DNA from: Streptomyces sp. NBC_00459
GTDB taxonomy: Bacteria > Actinomycetota > Actinomycetes > Streptomycetales > Streptomycetaceae
Length of the DNA stretch: 64,000 nt
NCBI RefSeq assembly: GCF_036013955.1
Contig: NZ_CP107903.1
Coordinates: 7,998,001 to 8,062,000 of the forward strand
Reading direction: 5' to 3'
The notes under the pieces are model-generated. The model saw only the letters and a list, made by a program, of their open reading frames with translations, was not told the origin of the DNA and searched no databases. The position numbers and the translations under genes are program-made. Shown in pieces: positions 34,316 to 43,114 of this stretch. Each line of letters begins with the position of its first letter. Positions within the stretch are counted from its first letter, which is position 1.

Positions 34316-36348
34316 GCGGGGACCTCCAGAGGGTCGAGCTTGTTCGCTTTCCGGATCTCGTCGACGATGCGGCCGATGATTCCGGTGATGTCGAAGTCCT
34401 TCGGGGTGAAGACCGCGGCCACGCCCGCAGCCCTGAGCTGTTCGGCGTCACCATTCGGGATGATGCCACCGGCGATCACCGGGATGTCTGTGGCACCGGC
34501 CACACGCAGCCGTTCCAGGACATCGGGCACCAGCTGGGCGTGCGAGCCGGACAGGATCGACAGGCCGACCGCGTGCACGTCCTCGGCGACCGCGGCCTCC
34601 ACGATCTCCTCCGGGGTGAGCCGGATGCCCTGGTAGACCACCTCGAACCCGGCGTCACGGGCCCGCACCGCGATCTGCTCGGCACCGTTGGAGTGCCCGT
34701 CCAGACCAGGCTTGCCGACCAGGAAACGGAGCTTGCCGACGCCCATATCCCGCGCCGTGATCTCCACCTTGCGGCGGACCAGCGCCAGCGCGGTGCCCTC
34801 CTCGGCCATCACGGCGACCGGCGCGGACGAGACTCCGGTCGGCGCCCGGAACTCCCCGAACACCTCGCGCAGGGCCCCGGCCCACTCGCCGGTCGTGACC
34901 CCGGCGCGGGCGCACTCCAGGGTGGCCTCCATGAGGTTGTCGGTGCCCTTCGCGGCCTCCTTCAGCCGCTCCAGCGCCTTGCAGGGGCGCGGGTGGTTGA
35001 AAGGCGGCTGGTAGCGCGTGTCGCGCCAGCCCCGCAGCGCCGACGTCACCTGGGCCTCGACGGCCGGGTCGACCGTCTGGATCGCCGCGTCCAGGTCGGC
35101 CGTGAGCGGGTTCGGCTCGGTCGACTCGAAGATGTTGACGCCCACGATCTTCTCTCGACCGGACTCGATACGGGCCCGCCGCTCGGCGTGCGAGGCGACG
35201 AGCTGCGACTTCAGATAGCCCGACTCGACGGCGGCCATCGCGCCGCCCATCTCCTCGATGCGGCCGATCTCGGCGAGCGAGTCGTCGACCAGCTCGGCCA
35301 CCTTCGCCTCGACGACGTGCGACCCGGCGAAGATGTCCTCGTACTCCAGCAGATCGCTCTCGTAGGCGAGCACCTGCTGCATCCGCAGCGACCACTGCTG
35401 GTCCCAGGGCCGGGGGAGCCCCAGGGCCTCGTTCCACGCCGGGAGCTGGACGGCACGCGCGCGTGCGTCCTTCGACAGCGTCACCGCCAGCATCTCCAGC
35501 ACGATCCGCTGGACGTTGTTCTCCGGCTGTGCCTCGGTCAGCCCGAGGGAGTTGACCTGCACGCCGTACCGGAAGCGCCGCTGCTTGGGGTTCTCGATGC
35601 CGTACCGCTCGCGCGTGACCTGGTCCCAGATCCTGCCGAACGCCCGCAGCTTGCACATCTCCTCGATGAACCGGACACCCGCGTTCACGAAGAAGGAGAT
35701 ACGGGCGACGACGTCACCGAACTTCTCGGCGGGCACCTGTCCCGAGTCCCGCACGGCGTCGAGGACCGCGATGGCCGTCGACATGGCGTACGCGATCTCC
35801 TGGACCGGGGTCGCCCCCGCCTCCTGGAGGTGGTAGCTGCAGATGTTGATCGGGTTCCACTTGGGGATGTGGTTGACCGTGTAGCAGATCATGTCCGTCG
35901 TCAGCCGGAGCGAGGGTCCCGGCGGGAACACGTGCGTGCCCCTCGACAGGTACTCCTTGACGATGTCGTTCTGTGTCGTCCCCTGGAGCGTGGTGATGTC
36001 GACACCCTGCTCCTCGGCGACGACCTGGTAGAGCGCCAGCAGCCACATGGCGGTGGCGTTGATCGTCATCGAGGTGTTCATCTGGTCCAGGGGGATGTCC
36101 TGGAACAGTCGGCGCATGTCACCGAGGTGCGAGACGGGGACGCCGACCCGGCCGACCTCGCCGCGGGCGAGGATGTGGTCGGGGTCGTACCCGGTCTGGG
36201 TCGGCAGGTCGAAGGCCACCGACAGACCTGTCTGGCCCTTGGCGAGGTTGCGCCGGTACAGCTCGTTGGACGCCTCGGCCGTGGAGTGACCGGCGTACGT
36301 GCGCATGAGCCACGGCCGGTCCCTTTCCTTCTGCTGACGCTCAGTCAT
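34312..36348 (-). CDS. meaA: Coenzyme B12-dependent ethylmalonyl-CoA mutase (MeaA)
   Basis: 678 residues: the substrate TIM barrel of the methylmalonyl-CoA mutase family (YAGHSTAEASNELYRRNL, FDLPTQTGYDPDH) and a C-terminal cobalamin-binding domain with DGHSNG, GLSILSG and VIAGGIIP. The single-chain form with an N-terminal barrel beginning at once is typical of MeaA/Ecm. It converts ethylmalonyl-CoA to methylsuccinyl-CoA. Neighbours ccr and mcl support this over methylmalonyl-CoA mutase. Confidence 0.93.
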   Translation of the reverse strand: MTERQQKERDRPWLMRTYAGHSTAEASNELYRRNLAKGQTGLSVAFDLPTQTGYDPDHILARGEVGRVGVPVSHLGDMRRLFQDIPLDQMNTSMTINATAMWLLALYQVVAEEQGVDITTLQGTTQNDIVKEYLSRGTHVFPPGPSLRLTTDMICYTVNHIPKWNPINICSYHLQEAGATPVQEIAYAMSTAIAVLDAVRDSGQVPAEKFGDVVARISFFVNAGVRFIEEMCKLRAFGRIWDQVTRERYGIENPKQRRFRYGVQVNSLGLTEAQPENNVQRIVLEMLAVTLSKDARARAVQLPAWNEALGLPRPWDQQWSLRMQQVLAYESDLLEYEDIFAGSHVVEAKVAELVDDSLAEIGRIEEMGGAMAAVESGYLKSQLVASHAERRARIESGREKIVGVNIFESTEPNPLTADLDAAIQTVDPAVEAQVTSALRGWRDTRYQPPFNHPRPCKALERLKEAAKGTDNLMEATLECARAGVTTGEWAGALREVFGEFRAPTGVSSAPVAVMAEEGTALALVRRKVEITARDMGVGKLRFLVGKPGLDGHSNGAEQIAVRARDAGFEVVYQGIRLTPEEIVEAAVAEDVHAVGLSILSGSHAQLVPDVLERLRVAGATDIPVIAGGIIPNGDAEQLRAAGVAAVFTPKDFDITGIIGRIVDEIRKANKLDPLEVPA

Positions 36349-36363
36349 CGATGACCTCCGGTC

Positions 36364-37707
36364 TCAGATGTTCCGGAAGCGGTTGATGGCGTCGATGTGC
36401 TGGGCGCGCTTCTCCTCGTCGCGCACACCGAGGCCCTCCTCGGGGGCGAGGCACAGGACGCCGACCTTGCCCTGGTGGAGGTTGCGGTGGACGTCGTAGG
36501 CGGCCTGCCCGGTCTCCTCCAGGGAGTACACCTTGGAGAGGGTCGGGTGGATCTTGCCCTTGGCGACCAGCCGGTTGGCCTCCCAGGCCTCGCGGTAGTT
36601 GGCGAAGTGGGAGCCGATGATGCGCTTGAGGGACATCCACAGATAGCGGTTGTCGTACTCGTGGTTGAAGCCCGAGGTGGAGGCGCAGGTGACGATCGTG
36701 CCGCCCTTGCGGGTGACGTAGACCGAGGCGCCGAAGGTCTCGCGGCCGGGGTGCTCGAAGACGATGTCGACGTCCTCGCCACCGGTCAGCTCACGGATGC
36801 GCTTGCCGAAGCGCTTCCACTCGCGCGGGTCCTGGTTGTGCTCGTCCGCCCAGAACTTGTAGCCCTCGGCGTTGCGGTCGATGATCGCCTCGGCGCCCAT
36901 CTTCCGGCAGATGTCCGCCTTCTGCTCGCTGGAGACGACACAGATGGGGTTGGCGCCGCCGGCCAGCGCGAACTGCGTGGCGTACGAGCCGAGGCCGCCG
37001 CTCGCGCCCCAGATGAGGACGTTGTCGCCCTGCTTCATCCCGGCGCCGTTGCGCGACACCAGCTGGCGGTACGCGGTGGAGTTGACCAGCCCGGGTGCGG
37101 CGGCCTCCTCCCAGCTGAGGTGGTCGGGCTTGGGCATCAGCTGGTTGGACTTGACGAGGGCGATCTCCGCCAGTCCGCCGAAGTTCGTCTCGAAGCCCCA
37201 GATGCGCTGCTCGGGGTCGAGCATCGTGTCGTTGTGCCCGTCCGACGACTCCAGCTCCACCGACAGGCAGTGCGCGACGACCTCGTCGCCGGGCTTCCAG
37301 GAGTTGACGCCGGGACCGGTGCGCAGAACGACGCCCGCGAGGTCGGAACCGATGATGTGGTACGGCAGGTCGTGGCGCTTGGTGAGCTCGCTGAGCCTGC
37401 CGTAGCGCTCCAGGAAGCCGAACGTCGACAGCGGCTCGAAGATCGACGTCCAGACCGAGTTGTAGTTGACCGAGGAGGCCATGACGGCCACCAGTGCCTC
37501 GCCCGGGCCGAGCTCCGGCACCGGGACGTCGTCCAGGTGGATCGACTTACGGGGGTCCTTGTCGCGGGTTTCGAGGCCCGCGAACATGTCCGTCTCGTCC
37601 TTGTGCACGGTGATGGCACGGTAGGACTCGGGGAGCGGCAGAGCGGCGATGTCGGCCGGAGTCGAGTCCGGCGACTGGATCGCGTCCAGGATGTCCTTCA
37701 CGGTCAC
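36364..37707 (-). CDS. ccr: Crotonyl-CoA carboxylase/reductase
   Basis: 447 residues of the zinc-free medium-chain reductase family: FETNFGGLAEIALVK, WGASGGLGSYATQFALAGG for NADPH and FEHPGRETFGASVY. It reduces and carboxylates crotonyl-CoA to ethylmalonyl-CoA, feeding both the ethylmalonyl-CoA pathway and polyketide extender supply. GTG at 37707 with GGAGG upstream. First gene of the operon; meaA follows by 15 bases. Confidence 0.95.
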   Translation of the reverse strand: MTVKDILDAIQSPDSTPADIAALPLPESYRAITVHKDETDMFAGLETRDKDPRKSIHLDDVPVPELGPGEALVAVMASSVNYNSVWTSIFEPLSTFGFLERYGRLSELTKRHDLPYHIIGSDLAGVVLRTGPGVNSWKPGDEVVAHCLSVELESSDGHNDTMLDPEQRIWGFETNFGGLAEIALVKSNQLMPKPDHLSWEEAAAPGLVNSTAYRQLVSRNGAGMKQGDNVLIWGASGGLGSYATQFALAGGANPICVVSSEQKADICRKMGAEAIIDRNAEGYKFWADEHNQDPREWKRFGKRIRELTGGEDVDIVFEHPGRETFGASVYVTRKGGTIVTCASTSGFNHEYDNRYLWMSLKRIIGSHFANYREAWEANRLVAKGKIHPTLSKVYSLEETGQAAYDVHRNLHQGKVGVLCLAPEEGLGVRDEEKRAQHIDAINRFRNI

Positions 37708-37941
37708 GGTGTTGCCTCCGGCGAATGGCGTCTTGAGGGAAGACGCTGAGGGTTACGTCGATGCTGCTGAGGGTTGGGTGTGAGACGTGCCGTCGGTTCG
37801 GCGGGTGGTGCTTCGGCAGCGCGTGGTGGCGCGGGAGGTTGCCTGTGACGCAGGCGGCCGGGCGCGCAAACCCTTGGTTTGCGGGGACAGCCGACGTACG
37901 AATGGTCTCTGCACGCCGGCCGCCCGGACACCTTCAAGGTA

Positions 37942-37977
37942 TGACACCCCGTGTCAGGTGACAAGGCACTGAGTGCC
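37942..37977. promoter_or_regulatory. Two palindromes upstream of ccr
   Basis: TGACACCCCGTGTCA (37942-37956, perfect 6-base arms) and GGCACTGAGTGCC (37965-37977, perfect 6-base arms) lie about 235-270 bases upstream of ccr in the 419-base gap 37708-38126. The downstream-encoded TetR protein is a possible binder. The rest of the gap shows no gene. Confidence 0.45.
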
Positions 37978-38071
37978 AGAAAATGGCCTCAGATGAAATC
38001 TTTACGTAACAAATGAGCGATGATCGATCAAAGGCTACTGAGGAGTAGATCCCGCGAGGCGCGGAGACACA

Positions 38072-38107
38072 GAACAGGCGGGCCGCGTATTCGCGACCCG
38101 CCTGTTC
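38072..38107 (-). terminator. Hairpin terminator of the TetR gene
   Basis: GAACAGGCGGG and CCCGCCTGTTC pair perfectly over 11 bases, 20 bases beyond the TetR stop codon. It separates this gene from the ccr promoter region. Confidence 0.7.
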
Positions 38108-38126
38108 CCTGCAGCTCTATGAGCTG

Positions 38127-38939
38127 CTACGACCGTTCCTTCAGCGCCTGCTCGATGGTCCGCATCACCTCGTCGAGCGGAGCGTCGGTCCGCGCGACCG
38201 CCACCAGCACCTCTCCCTGCGAGGTCACCGAGGCCGGAAGGCTCCGGGGGGCGGTGTCACGTCCGGCCCCGATGCCCGTACCGAAGGTCTTCCGTACGAT
38301 CCCGAAGGCGTGGTCGAGCTGTGACTCGACGTCGCCCTGGCCGCCTGCCCGCAGCCAGCGTCGCAGGACGTGGTTGTGAGCGGTGACCACGGCCGACGCG
38401 GCGACCTCGGCCAGCAGCGGATCGTCGTTCGCGTCGTCGTCGTGGGCGTGCTCGTCGAAGTGGCCCAGGAGATAGCGGGTGAAGAGGCGTTCGTAGCGGG
38501 CGACCGACGCGATCTCCGCCTCCCGCAGGGTGGGGACCTCGCGCGTCAGCTTGTAGCGGGCGACCGAGATCTCCGGCCGGGCCGCGTACATCTTCATGAC
38601 TTCCTTGATGCCGCGGCACACGGTGTCGAGCGGATGCTCGTGCGCCGGCGCCGCGTTGAGCACCGCCTCCGCCCGGATCAACGTGTCGTCGTGGTCCGGG
38701 AAGATCGCCTCCTCCTTGGACCGGAAGTGCCGGAAGAAGGTGCGGCGGGCCACACCGGCCCGGGCCGCGATCTCGTCGACGGTGGTGCCTTCGTAGCCCT
38801 TGGTGGAGAACAGCTCCATCGCCGCCGCCGCCAGTTCTCGGCGCATCTTGAGCCGCTGGGCGGCCGCACGGCCGCCCGCGGCACTCTCCGGCGCGTCGGG
38901 CGTGGCTGGGGTACGGGAGGACTTGGCGGGCTGGGACAT
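38127..38939 (-). CDS. TetR/AcrR-family regulator
   Basis: 270 residues from ATG 38939. The N-terminal HTH (AAMELFSTKGYEGTTVDEIAARAGV, RTFFRHFRSKEEA) starts at about residue 35 after a flexible tail. A helical ligand domain follows, with an acidic loop (HAHDDDANDD). Placed between ccr and the 3-hydroxyacyl-CoA dehydrogenase genes, all on one strand, so control of crotonyl-CoA metabolism with an acyl-CoA ligand is a reasonable inference. Confidence 0.88.
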   Translation of the reverse strand: MSQPAKSSRTPATPDAPESAAGGRAAAQRLKMRRELAAAAMELFSTKGYEGTTVDEIAARAGVARRTFFRHFRSKEEAIFPDHDDTLIRAEAVLNAAPAHEHPLDTVCRGIKEVMKMYAARPEISVARYKLTREVPTLREAEIASVARYERLFTRYLLGHFDEHAHDDDANDDPLLAEVAASAVVTAHNHVLRRWLRAGGQGDVESQLDHAFGIVRKTFGTGIGAGRDTAPRSLPASVTSQGEVLVAVARTDAPLDEVMRTIEQALKERS

Positions 38940-39111
38940 GACCCGAACGTACTGCATGTGCGCAGGGTGGCGCGCACGTCCGGGATCACCCCCGCCCAGG
39001 GCGGGCGGGGGCGGCGAGGCCGGGTCGAGGAGCCCGCCCCAGTCCTCGTCGTGTCCGAGGGTGCGCCCGAACCCCTGTCCGAAGTCGGGCCCGGACCAGT
39101 CGCCGGCCCCG

Positions 39112-40917
39112 TCAGCGGCGGGCATATTCGCGGAAGCCGCGGCCCGTCTTGCGGCCGAGGCAGCCCGCGGCCACCAGGTGCTCCAGGAGCGGTGCGGGGG
39201 CCAGGCCGGGGTCACGGAACTCGCGGTGCAGGACCTTCTCGATGGCCAGGGAGACGTCCAGCCCGACCACGTCCAGCAGTTCGAACGGGCCCATCGGGTA
39301 GCCGCCGCCCAGCTTCATCGCCGCGTCAATGTCGTCAAGAGATGCATAGTGCTCCTGCACCATCTTGATCGCGTTGTTGAGATACGGGAAAAGCAATGCG
39401 TTGACGATGAATCCGGCCCGGTCGCCGCAGTCGACGGCATGCTTCTTGATCCGGACGCAGACCTCACGGACCGTCGAGTGGACGTCGTCGGCCGTCAGCA
39501 CCGTACGGACGACCTCGACCAGCTTCATCGCCGGCGCCGGGTTGAAGAAGTGCATGCCGATCACGTCCTCGGGACGAGAGGTGGCGCGGGCGCACGCGAC
39601 GACGGGCAGCGAGGAGGTGGTGGTGGCCAGCACCGCGCCCGGCTTGCAGACCTTGTCCAGCGTCGCGAACAGCTGCTGCTTGACCTCCAGGTCCTCGGCG
39701 ACGGCCTCGACGGCCAGATCGACGTCCGAGAAGGCGTCGTACGAACCCGCCGCGGTGATCCGGTCGAGGGTCTGGGCGGCGGCCTCGGCGGTCAGGCGGC
39801 CCTTGTCGACGGAGCGGGCCAGCGACTTGCCGATCCTGGCCTTGGCGGTCTGGGCCTTCTCCTCGCTGCGGGCGGCGAGTACCACCTCGTAACCGGCCTT
39901 CGCGAAGACCTCGGCGATACCGGAGGCCATCGTGCCGGAGCCGGCGACACCCACGGAGCGGACGGTGCGGCCGGGTGTCCCGGGACCGCCGACGAGCGGG
40001 GTCAGGGCGTCCGCGACGACCGTCGCGCTGCCGGGCGCCTCGTAGGAGTAGAAGCCGCGGCCCGCCTTCCTGCCGGTCAGGCCCGCCTCGCTGAGCTGCT
40101 TGAGGACGGGCGCCGGGGCGTGCAGCCGGTCGTGGGACTCGGAGTACATGGCCTCCAGGACCGTACGGGCGGTGTCGATGCCGATCAGGTCGAGCAGGGC
40201 GAGCGGGCCCATGGGCAGACCGCAGCCGAGCCGCATCGCCGCGTCGATGTCCTCACGGGAGGCGTACTTCGCCTCGTACATCGCGGCGGCCTGGTTGAGA
40301 TAGCCGAACAGCAGCCCGTCGGCGACGAATCCGGGGCGGTCACCGACCGCGACGGGCTCCTTGCCCAGCTCGATCGCCAGATCGGTGACCGCGGCGACGG
40401 CCTGCGGCGCGGTCAGCACCGACGAGACCACCTCGACGAGCTTCATCGCCGGGGCCGGGTTGAAGAAGTGCAGACCCAGCACGCGCTCGGGACGCGCCGA
40501 GTCGGCGGCGAGGCGGGTGACGGAGAGGGCGTTGGTGCCGGTGGCGAGGATCGTCTCGGGACGCACGATGTCGTCGAGGGCGCGGAAGATCTGGTGCTTG
40601 ACCTCGTACGACTCCGGCGCCACCTCGATGACCAGGTCGGCGTCGGCGGCCTCGCGCAGGTCGGTGGAGGTGCGGAAGCGGGCGAGGACGTCCTCGCGCT
40701 CCTGTTCGGTGAGGCGGCCGCGCACCACGGCACGGGCGGTCGAGGACTCCAGTGCGGCGACGGCCTTCGCGGCCGTGGCCTCGCTGATGTCGATGCCGAC
40801 GACCTCGCGGCCGGCGCGGGTGAGGACCTCGGCGATGCCGGTGCCCATCGTGCCGAGGCCGACCACGGCGACGGTCCTGAGCGGGGACGGAGAGGTGTCG
40901 GACAGGGGAGCGGCCAT
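39112..40917 (-). CDS. Tandem 3-hydroxyacyl-CoA dehydrogenase (3-hydroxybutyryl-CoA dehydrogenase type)
   Basis: 601 residues from ATG 40917 (CTGGAG upstream). Two complete copies of the short dehydrogenase are fused: each has a GxGxxG start (GLGTMGTG near 20; GSGTMASG near 325), HFFNPAPAMKLVEVV and a C-terminal GYPMGP or GLPMGP followed by DxxGxD. Half-size proteins of about 285 residues are usual. It should interconvert acetoacetyl-CoA and 3-hydroxybutyryl-CoA, upstream of crotonyl-CoA for ccr. A crotonase is not present in the window. Confidence 0.9.
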   Translation of the reverse strand: MAAPLSDTSPSPLRTVAVVGLGTMGTGIAEVLTRAGREVVGIDISEATAAKAVAALESSTARAVVRGRLTEQEREDVLARFRTSTDLREAADADLVIEVAPESYEVKHQIFRALDDIVRPETILATGTNALSVTRLAADSARPERVLGLHFFNPAPAMKLVEVVSSVLTAPQAVAAVTDLAIELGKEPVAVGDRPGFVADGLLFGYLNQAAAMYEAKYASREDIDAAMRLGCGLPMGPLALLDLIGIDTARTVLEAMYSESHDRLHAPAPVLKQLSEAGLTGRKAGRGFYSYEAPGSATVVADALTPLVGGPGTPGRTVRSVGVAGSGTMASGIAEVFAKAGYEVVLAARSEEKAQTAKARIGKSLARSVDKGRLTAEAAAQTLDRITAAGSYDAFSDVDLAVEAVAEDLEVKQQLFATLDKVCKPGAVLATTTSSLPVVACARATSRPEDVIGMHFFNPAPAMKLVEVVRTVLTADDVHSTVREVCVRIKKHAVDCGDRAGFIVNALLFPYLNNAIKMVQEHYASLDDIDAAMKLGGGYPMGPFELLDVVGLDVSLAIEKVLHREFRDPGLAPAPLLEHLVAAGCLGRKTGRGFREYARR

Positions 40918-41204
40918 CGCGGGACTCCAGGAATGAGGGTGACGACTGGGAGCGCGCCCGGGTGCGCCGGAGGGAGCCCTGCGAACAGGGAAGCCCTGTG
41001 AACGGCACACCGGGTGCGAGAGAAGGAGTGCGGAATGCGGAACGCTGAGTGCGGGTGATGCCGGGCTGCGAAGCGCACACGCCCGGTGCCGTGGTCGCGG
41101 GCGTGCACACGCCCGGAGAACGGTGAGGTCCGACCGGCCCTGTCCCAAGCCGTGTCGCACTCACGACGGCTGCGTCACCAGGCCGTCGTCAGCAAGCATT
41201 GCAA

Positions 41205-41247
41205 GCGAGTGGGTAACTCGCTCGTCTGAGCTTAACCGGTGGGTAAC
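41205..41247. promoter_or_regulatory. Paired GTGGGTAAC sites between divergent genes
   Basis: GTGGGTAAC occurs at 41209-41217, inside a palindrome AGCGAGT-n5-ACTCGCT, and again at 41239-41247. They lie in the 412-base gap 40918-41329 between the dehydrogenase and HEAT-repeat genes, which holds no other clear feature. A TetR-type regulator is a possible binder. Confidence 0.4.
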
Positions 41248-41329
41248 GAGCGCGCCAGCCCCCGGTTTTGTGATGTACGTCCCCGGGTCCTGCCCACGCG
41301 ATCCCGCTCCCGCACCTAATCTCGGCATC

Positions 41330-41911
41330 ATGGACGAAGAGTTGCGATCACTCACGGAGCGCTTACGGGCCGAGGCCGGAGCAGACACCTCGAAGGAGTA
41401 CGAACACCTGGTGGCGACCGGAGATCCCGATGAGCTGGCCGATGTCCTCACCGCTCCCGGACAGCCGCTGTGGGCCAGGGAGTTGGCCGCCTTCCGGCTC
41501 GGGCTCAAGGGGGACCGGCGAGCCTTCGAGGCCCTCGTCCTCCTCCTCAACCACCGTGACGCACGACGCGGCGCCTCCGCCGCGTACGCCCTGGTCCGTC
41601 TCGGCGATCCGCGCACGGCCCGTGCGGCAGCCGCGCTCGCGACCAACGAACTGCGCGTCGCCTACGCCCTGCACCCGGTCCGGCTGCTGGCCGAGCTGCG
41701 CGCCCCCGAGTCCGTGCCCGCGCTGATCACCACGCTGGCCCGCCGCCTGAAACCGCACGACCCTCACAGGCGGGTGGCACTCGCCTGTGTCGAGGCGCTG
41801 GGCACGCTGGGGGACCGGCGGGCGGCGCCGGTCCTGAACGAGGCCCTCGCACACCCGGCCCTCGCCGAGGCGGCGGTGCACGCGCTGGCACGCATCCCCA
41901 GCCAGAGATGA
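41330..41911 (+). CDS. HEAT-repeat adaptor protein
   Basis: 193 residues from the ATG at 41330; the longer frame lacks a site. Built of about five helical HEAT repeats (ARELAAFRLGLKGDRRAFEAL, ASAAYALVRLGDPRTARAA, RVALACVEALGTLGDRRAAP). No catalytic motif. Likely a protein-binding scaffold; partner unknown. Confidence 0.85.
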   Translation: MDEELRSLTERLRAEAGADTSKEYEHLVATGDPDELADVLTAPGQPLWARELAAFRLGLKGDRRAFEALVLLLNHRDARRGASAAYALVRLGDPRTARAAAALATNELRVAYALHPVRLLAELRAPESVPALITTLARRLKPHDPHRRVALACVEALGTLGDRRAAPVLNEALAHPALAEAAVHALARIPSQR

Positions 41912-41915
41912 GGCG

Positions 41916-42443
41916 TCAGCCGAGCAGTTCCCGCACGTACCGCACCTCCGGTACGGCGACCCCGTCCACGTCGGAGGGCTCCTCGGCGCCGTCGGCGGTG
42001 AACCCCGCCCGCTCGTAGAACCGCCGGGCGCGGTCGTTGCCCTTGAGGACCCACAGGTACATGCGCCGGTGCCTGGCGTCGGCGCACCGGCGTGTCGCCT
42101 CGCCCAGCAGCGCCTGCCCGGCTCCGCCGCCGAACTGCCCGACGTCCACGTAGATCGCGTACAACTCGGCGTCGTCGGTGCGGAATTCGCCCTCCCGGTA
42201 CGGCCCGTGACAGGCCCAGCCGATGACCTCGCCGGCCCGCTCCGCGACCAGGTCGACGATCTCCGACCCGGCCCGCACGAAGAACGTCCGCCGACGCTCG
42301 GCGTCCTCCGCCACGCTGAGGGCGTCGAGGTACGGCTGCGGCATCAGGCCCTTGTAGGCGTGCTGCCAGCCCCGGACACGTATCTCGGACACACGGTCGC
42401 AGTCGTCGAGGGTCATCTCGCGCACGATGATCGGGTCGTTCAT
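41916..42443 (-). CDS. GNAT-family N-acetyltransferase
   Basis: 175 residues with the GNAT acetyl-CoA site (GQFGGGAGQALLGEA corresponds to motif A; RARRFYERAGF is motif B). Ser/Thr- and Asp-rich loops suggest no special class. Substrate unknown. Confidence 0.88.
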   Translation of the reverse strand: MNDPIIVREMTLDDCDRVSEIRVRGWQHAYKGLMPQPYLDALSVAEDAERRRTFFVRAGSEIVDLVAERAGEVIGWACHGPYREGEFRTDDAELYAIYVDVGQFGGGAGQALLGEATRRCADARHRRMYLWVLKGNDRARRFYERAGFTADGAEEPSDVDGVAVPEVRYVRELLG

Positions 42444-42531
42444 GGGGGCACCCTAGGCGCGTGCGAGCAGGCACGCTTCCGAATAACCGGCCGGCGGACC
42501 CGACGCGACCGGGACACCTGGCACGGCTCCG

Positions 42532-42999
42532 CTAGCCCAGATACGGACGGGAGGGATTCCCGAGCGCATGGCTGATCCGCAGGCGCATCGAAGGATGCAC
42601 ACGGAGCGTGTCGATCTCCCGAGCCTCGACGAAACGTACGGTGCGCGACTCGTCGCTGGTCCGCAGCCGTCCGCCCGCGACAGTGCCACGGAAGACCAGC
42701 GAACACTCCTGGCTCACCGTTCCGTCGTCGTACGACGTGACGTGCCGTGGGTCGGAGTACAGGCCGATGAGCCCTGAGACGGCGATGTCCAGTCCCGTCT
42801 CCTCCCGCACCTCCCGCACCACGGCCTCCGAGAACGACTCCCCGACGTCGACCATGCCTCCCGGCAGCGCCCAGTAACCGTCGTCGGACCGCTCGATGAG
42901 CAGCAGCCGTCCCCGTTCGTCCGCCACCGCCCCGTTGACCACGGGCCACAGCCGGTTGGCCGCCGGGGCGTCGGGATCCTGGAAGTGGTCCTGTTTCAC
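42532..42999 (-). CDS. NUDIX hydrolase
   Basis: 155 residues. GTG at 42999 with CAGGAG seven bases upstream is preferred to the open frame beyond. The NUDIX box is canonical (GGMVDVGESFSEAVVREVREETGL). It is divergent from the TIR-STAND-WD40 gene with 115 bases between starts, so the two may share control. A nucleotide substrate such as ADP-ribose or a dNTP is possible but not shown. Confidence 0.87.
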   Translation of the reverse strand: MKQDHFQDPDAPAANRLWPVVNGAVADERGRLLLIERSDDGYWALPGGMVDVGESFSEAVVREVREETGLDIAVSGLIGLYSDPRHVTSYDDGTVSQECSLVFRGTVAGGRLRTSDESRTVRFVEAREIDTLRVHPSMRLRISHALGNPSRPYLG

Positions 43000-43114
43000 C
43001 GCGAGCTCCTGTACATGCTTGACCGCCGACCGCGCAGGCAAAGCCCGGAAGCAGCATGTCGAAGGGCCGTCCGGGGCATGATGCGCCAGTCCGAGTGTGC
43101 CTTGGGGGAGGGTC

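Noticed and set aside
38940..39215. N-terminal extension of the TetR protein
   Set aside because: Overlaps the 3' end of the dehydrogenase gene and has no regulator-like sequence; HTH position fits the ATG at 38939.
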